From contig DYCJ01000054.1 in assembly GCA_019418195.1 (NCBI GenBank), positions 4,749-12,684 of the forward strand: a stretch of DNA of 7,936 bases, read 5' to 3'. Below, piece after piece: positions 6,805 to 7,936 of the stretch; position 1 is the stretch's first letter; every line of letters starts with the position of its first letter. The translations under genes were made by a program, and so were the position numbers. This DNA comes from Clostridiales bacterium. GTDB lineage: Bacteria > Bacillota > Clostridia > Lachnospirales > Lachnospiraceae. The notes beneath the pieces are model-generated. The model was not told the origin of the DNA. It made no database searches and saw only the letters and a program-made list of their open reading frames with translations.

Positions 6805-7626
6805 TTACAGCCGCAGTTCTTCCCACTTGTCCCCGGCTCCAAACGTGCGGTGAAAACGTTCCGGAAGCTCTGCCCCGTCAAACAACGCTTTCTGATACTG
6901 GATGATGAGCCCCGCAGCCAGCGGTACCGCACCTGCATACAGCCGCTTGAGGAGCTGACAGTACTCTTTGCACGCAGGATTTGGCTCAAGGCTCATGACC
7001 ATCCCTTGTTTATCTTCATAATGCCCTGCCAGTTTCAGGCAGCCGAAGATCAGGTTTCTCTTCGCCTTTCCAGGGGCAAGGAGCACCTTATGGCAGAAGA
7101 TCATGGAGCGCATGGATTTCTCTATGAGCTCCGGCGTCATATCGTTAAAAAGCGGAGCGATCACGGAAGCATTCTTCCTGTTCGGATGAATATGGCCTGT
7201 CGCCAGATATCGCACCGGATTGATATAGTCTTCCTTGAGCAGCAGACGGTCAAACTCCATCTCGATCTCTGAATGACTGATCCCGCTGGTCTGTATCATT
7301 TTCTCGATGTACGGATGACACTCACTGTCCAGTGCAAAATGACAGATAAAGCCATAGATATAAGCCCTTGCCGCAGCCGGATCCTCTGCTTTTTTGATCA
7401 CTTCAACGGCATTGCGGAAGAACTCGTCCGACATCTTGTCGTGCAGCTCATATCCCTGAGTATTGACCGGATTTTTCATTAGTGCTTTATAATAAAAAAG
7501 AAGGTCAGGCCCGTGAACGCCTATGTCAAACAGCTCTCTGTTATTCTCGATAGAATTCTGGAGCGGACGCGGCAGCGCACTGATAACTTCTTTTCCAAAT
7601 TTATAATGTGCGTATGTTGTAGGCAT
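6805..7626 (-). CDS. Zinc-dependent phospholipase C-like protein without a signal peptide
   Basis: The 273-residue protein starting MPTTYAHYKFG belongs to the zinc-dependent phospholipase C/S1-P1 fold family, whose classical members cleave phosphodiester head groups from lipids using three zinc ions. Candidate ligands are His7, His38/Asp41, His62, then His96, Asp100, His104 in YGFICHFALDSECHPYI, and His118-x3-Glu122. The 14-residue step from His104 to His118 and the following His-x3-Glu match my recollection of Bacillus cereus phospholipase C (His128, His142, Glu146). Unlike those secreted enzymes there is no signal peptide. Start: an ATG at 7650 would add eight residues but would contain the ribosome site; AAAGGGG (7634-7640) lies 7 bases before the ATG at 7626, so I choose 7626. 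Such proteins are common in Lachnospiraceae and their substrate is not established; phosphodiesterase activity is inferred. Confidence 0.88.
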   Translation of the reverse strand: MPTTYAHYKFGKEVISALPRPLQNSIENNRELFDIGVHGPDLLFYYKALMKNPVNTQGYELHDKMSDEFFRNAVEVIKKAEDPAAARAYIYGFICHFALDSECHPYIEKMIQTSGISHSEIEMEFDRLLLKEDYINPVRYLATGHIHPNRKNASVIAPLFNDMTPELIEKSMRSMIFCHKVLLAPGKAKRNLIFGCLKLAGHYEDKQGMVMSLEPNPACKEYCQLLKRLYAGAVPLAAGLIIQYQKALFDGAELPERFHRTFGAGDKWEELRL

Positions 7627-7633
7627 AGATATT

Positions 7634-7640
7634 CCCCTTT
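7634..7640 (-). promoter_or_regulatory. Ribosome binding site fixing the phospholipase start
   Basis: AAAGGGG lies 7 bases upstream of the ATG at 7626. It falls inside the reading frame that would begin at the upstream ATG (7650), which has no good site of its own. This selects 7626 as the true start. Confidence 0.85.
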
Positions 7641-7714
7641 TCTGTTGCATTTTTTCATGTCATATGCCGTTCACAGTTTACGGATAAAGGCTGTCCGCAG
7701 CCATATGACCGGCC

Positions 7715-7744
7715 ATATGTAACATATTATCACATATCCTATGT
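7715..7744 (-). promoter_or_regulatory. Likely promoter of the phospholipase gene with two overlapping dyads
   Basis: Read leftward, GATAAT (7731-7726) is preceded by TG one base upstream (7734-7733), an extended -10; the best -35 at 17-base spacing, TGGATT, is weak. Two 13-base inverted repeats flank the -10: ATATGTAACATAT (7715-7727, on the + strand), covering the start point near 7719, and ACATATCCTATGT (7732-7744). They share ACATA/TATGT half-sites and could bind a dimeric regulator. The leader of about 93 bases also holds a 5-bp hairpin with a 4-base loop at 7689-7702. Confidence 0.45.
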
Positions 7745-7765
7745 AAAAAATCCAGTTCTCTATAT

Positions 7766-7936
7766 CTATAGAATGTTAAATTTTTGTATAAGTTCAGCCA
7801 TGGGGCTGTCCGGAGAGAAAAGTATGCCCGCATGATTTTTTCGAGCGGGCAGCTCCATGAGACGAGCGCCCGTATATGAGGAAAACAGCGGCGCAGCCGC
7901 AGTAAGCACGTCAGTGCGGTTTTCCGAATGGCGCGG
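7766..7936 (-). other. Possible C-terminal end of another leftward gene, running off the window
   Basis: A leftward frame is open from the window edge to TAG at 7768-7766, 56 codons, ending FSPDSPMAELIQKFNIL. The peptide looks protein-like but I do not recognise a family, and an open run of this length is not rare by chance in GC-rich DNA. The same bases form strong hairpins, so the coding reading competes with a structured RNA or repeat. If real, its stop lies about 35 bases upstream of the phospholipase promoter elements. Confidence 0.3.
7795..7925. other. GC-rich, strongly foldable element of unknown nature
   Basis: A chain of helices can be drawn: CAGCC/GGCTG with an ATGG loop (7795-7808); GGAG/CTCC (7812-7815 with 7853-7856) enclosing a 7-bp stem (7825-7831 with 7845-7851); and a three-way junction closed by GGAAAAC/GTTTTCC (7880-7886 with 7919-7925) that contains GCGGC-gca-GCCGC (7888-7900) and GCAC-gtca-GTGC (7906-7917). 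The composition changes sharply at about 7795 from the AT-rich stretch before it. It matches no RNA class I can name. A rightward open frame from ATG 7857 to the window edge also crosses it but lacks a clear ribosome site. Confidence 0.35.

Noticed and set aside
7689..7812. Nine-base repeat GGCTGTCCG at 7689-7697 and 7804-7812
   Set aside because: It is short, has two copies only and sits in different hairpin contexts; consistent with chance.

Overview
The window looks like a chromosomal segment from a Gram-positive Clostridia, most likely a Lachnospiraceae gut anaerobe. This rests on protein families and style: a PduL-type phosphotransacylase, an AEC carrier, a very large FtsX-type permease with its ATPase, a UMF1-type MFS carrier and a cytoplasmic-looking zinc phospholipase C. 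GGAG/AAAGG-type ribosome sites and mid-range base composition agree. The genus is not resolved. I see no rRNA, tRNA, CRISPR array, insertion sequence or phage gene.

Layout. Positions 1-1424 read rightward: the 3' part of pduL (cut by the window edge), then after 59 bases an AEC-family transporter. A perfect 15-bp hairpin at 1435-1468 separates these from everything else, which reads leftward and converges on it. From right to left, the leftward genes are a zinc-dependent phospholipase C-like protein (6805-7626), a UMF1/Atg22-like MFS carrier (5465-6715), and a two-gene ABC operon of a LolD/MacB-type ATPase (4617-5321) and a 1042-residue FtsX-like permease (1477-4605). The ABC operon has its own extended -10 promoter just behind the MFS gene. 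Its leader carries three related half-sites that could form two mutually exclusive hairpins, one resembling a terminator and one ending next to the ribosome binding site.

The most striking object is the permease. Its first extracytoplasmic loop holds a coiled-coil hairpin that I could lay out residue by residue. Each arm has four heptads, one 11-residue stutter, then ten uninterrupted heptads, mirrored exactly about residue 367.5. Position a is large and aliphatic (with one Tyr) and position d is nearly always Ala, Gly or Ser. This predicts a tightly packed antiparallel stalk roughly 150 angstroms long built into the permease.

The right end (about 7766-7936) is unresolved. It changes abruptly from an AT-rich promoter region to a GC-rich, strongly foldable stretch. 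That stretch could be the C-terminus of another leftward gene or a structured RNA/repeat element.

How the genes work together is largely inferred. The ATPase and permease clearly form one transporter or mechanotransmission machine. PduL and the AEC carrier are probably co-transcribed and may link acyl-phosphate metabolism with organic acid transport. The phospholipase and MFS carrier may share a transcript, but their link is only positional.
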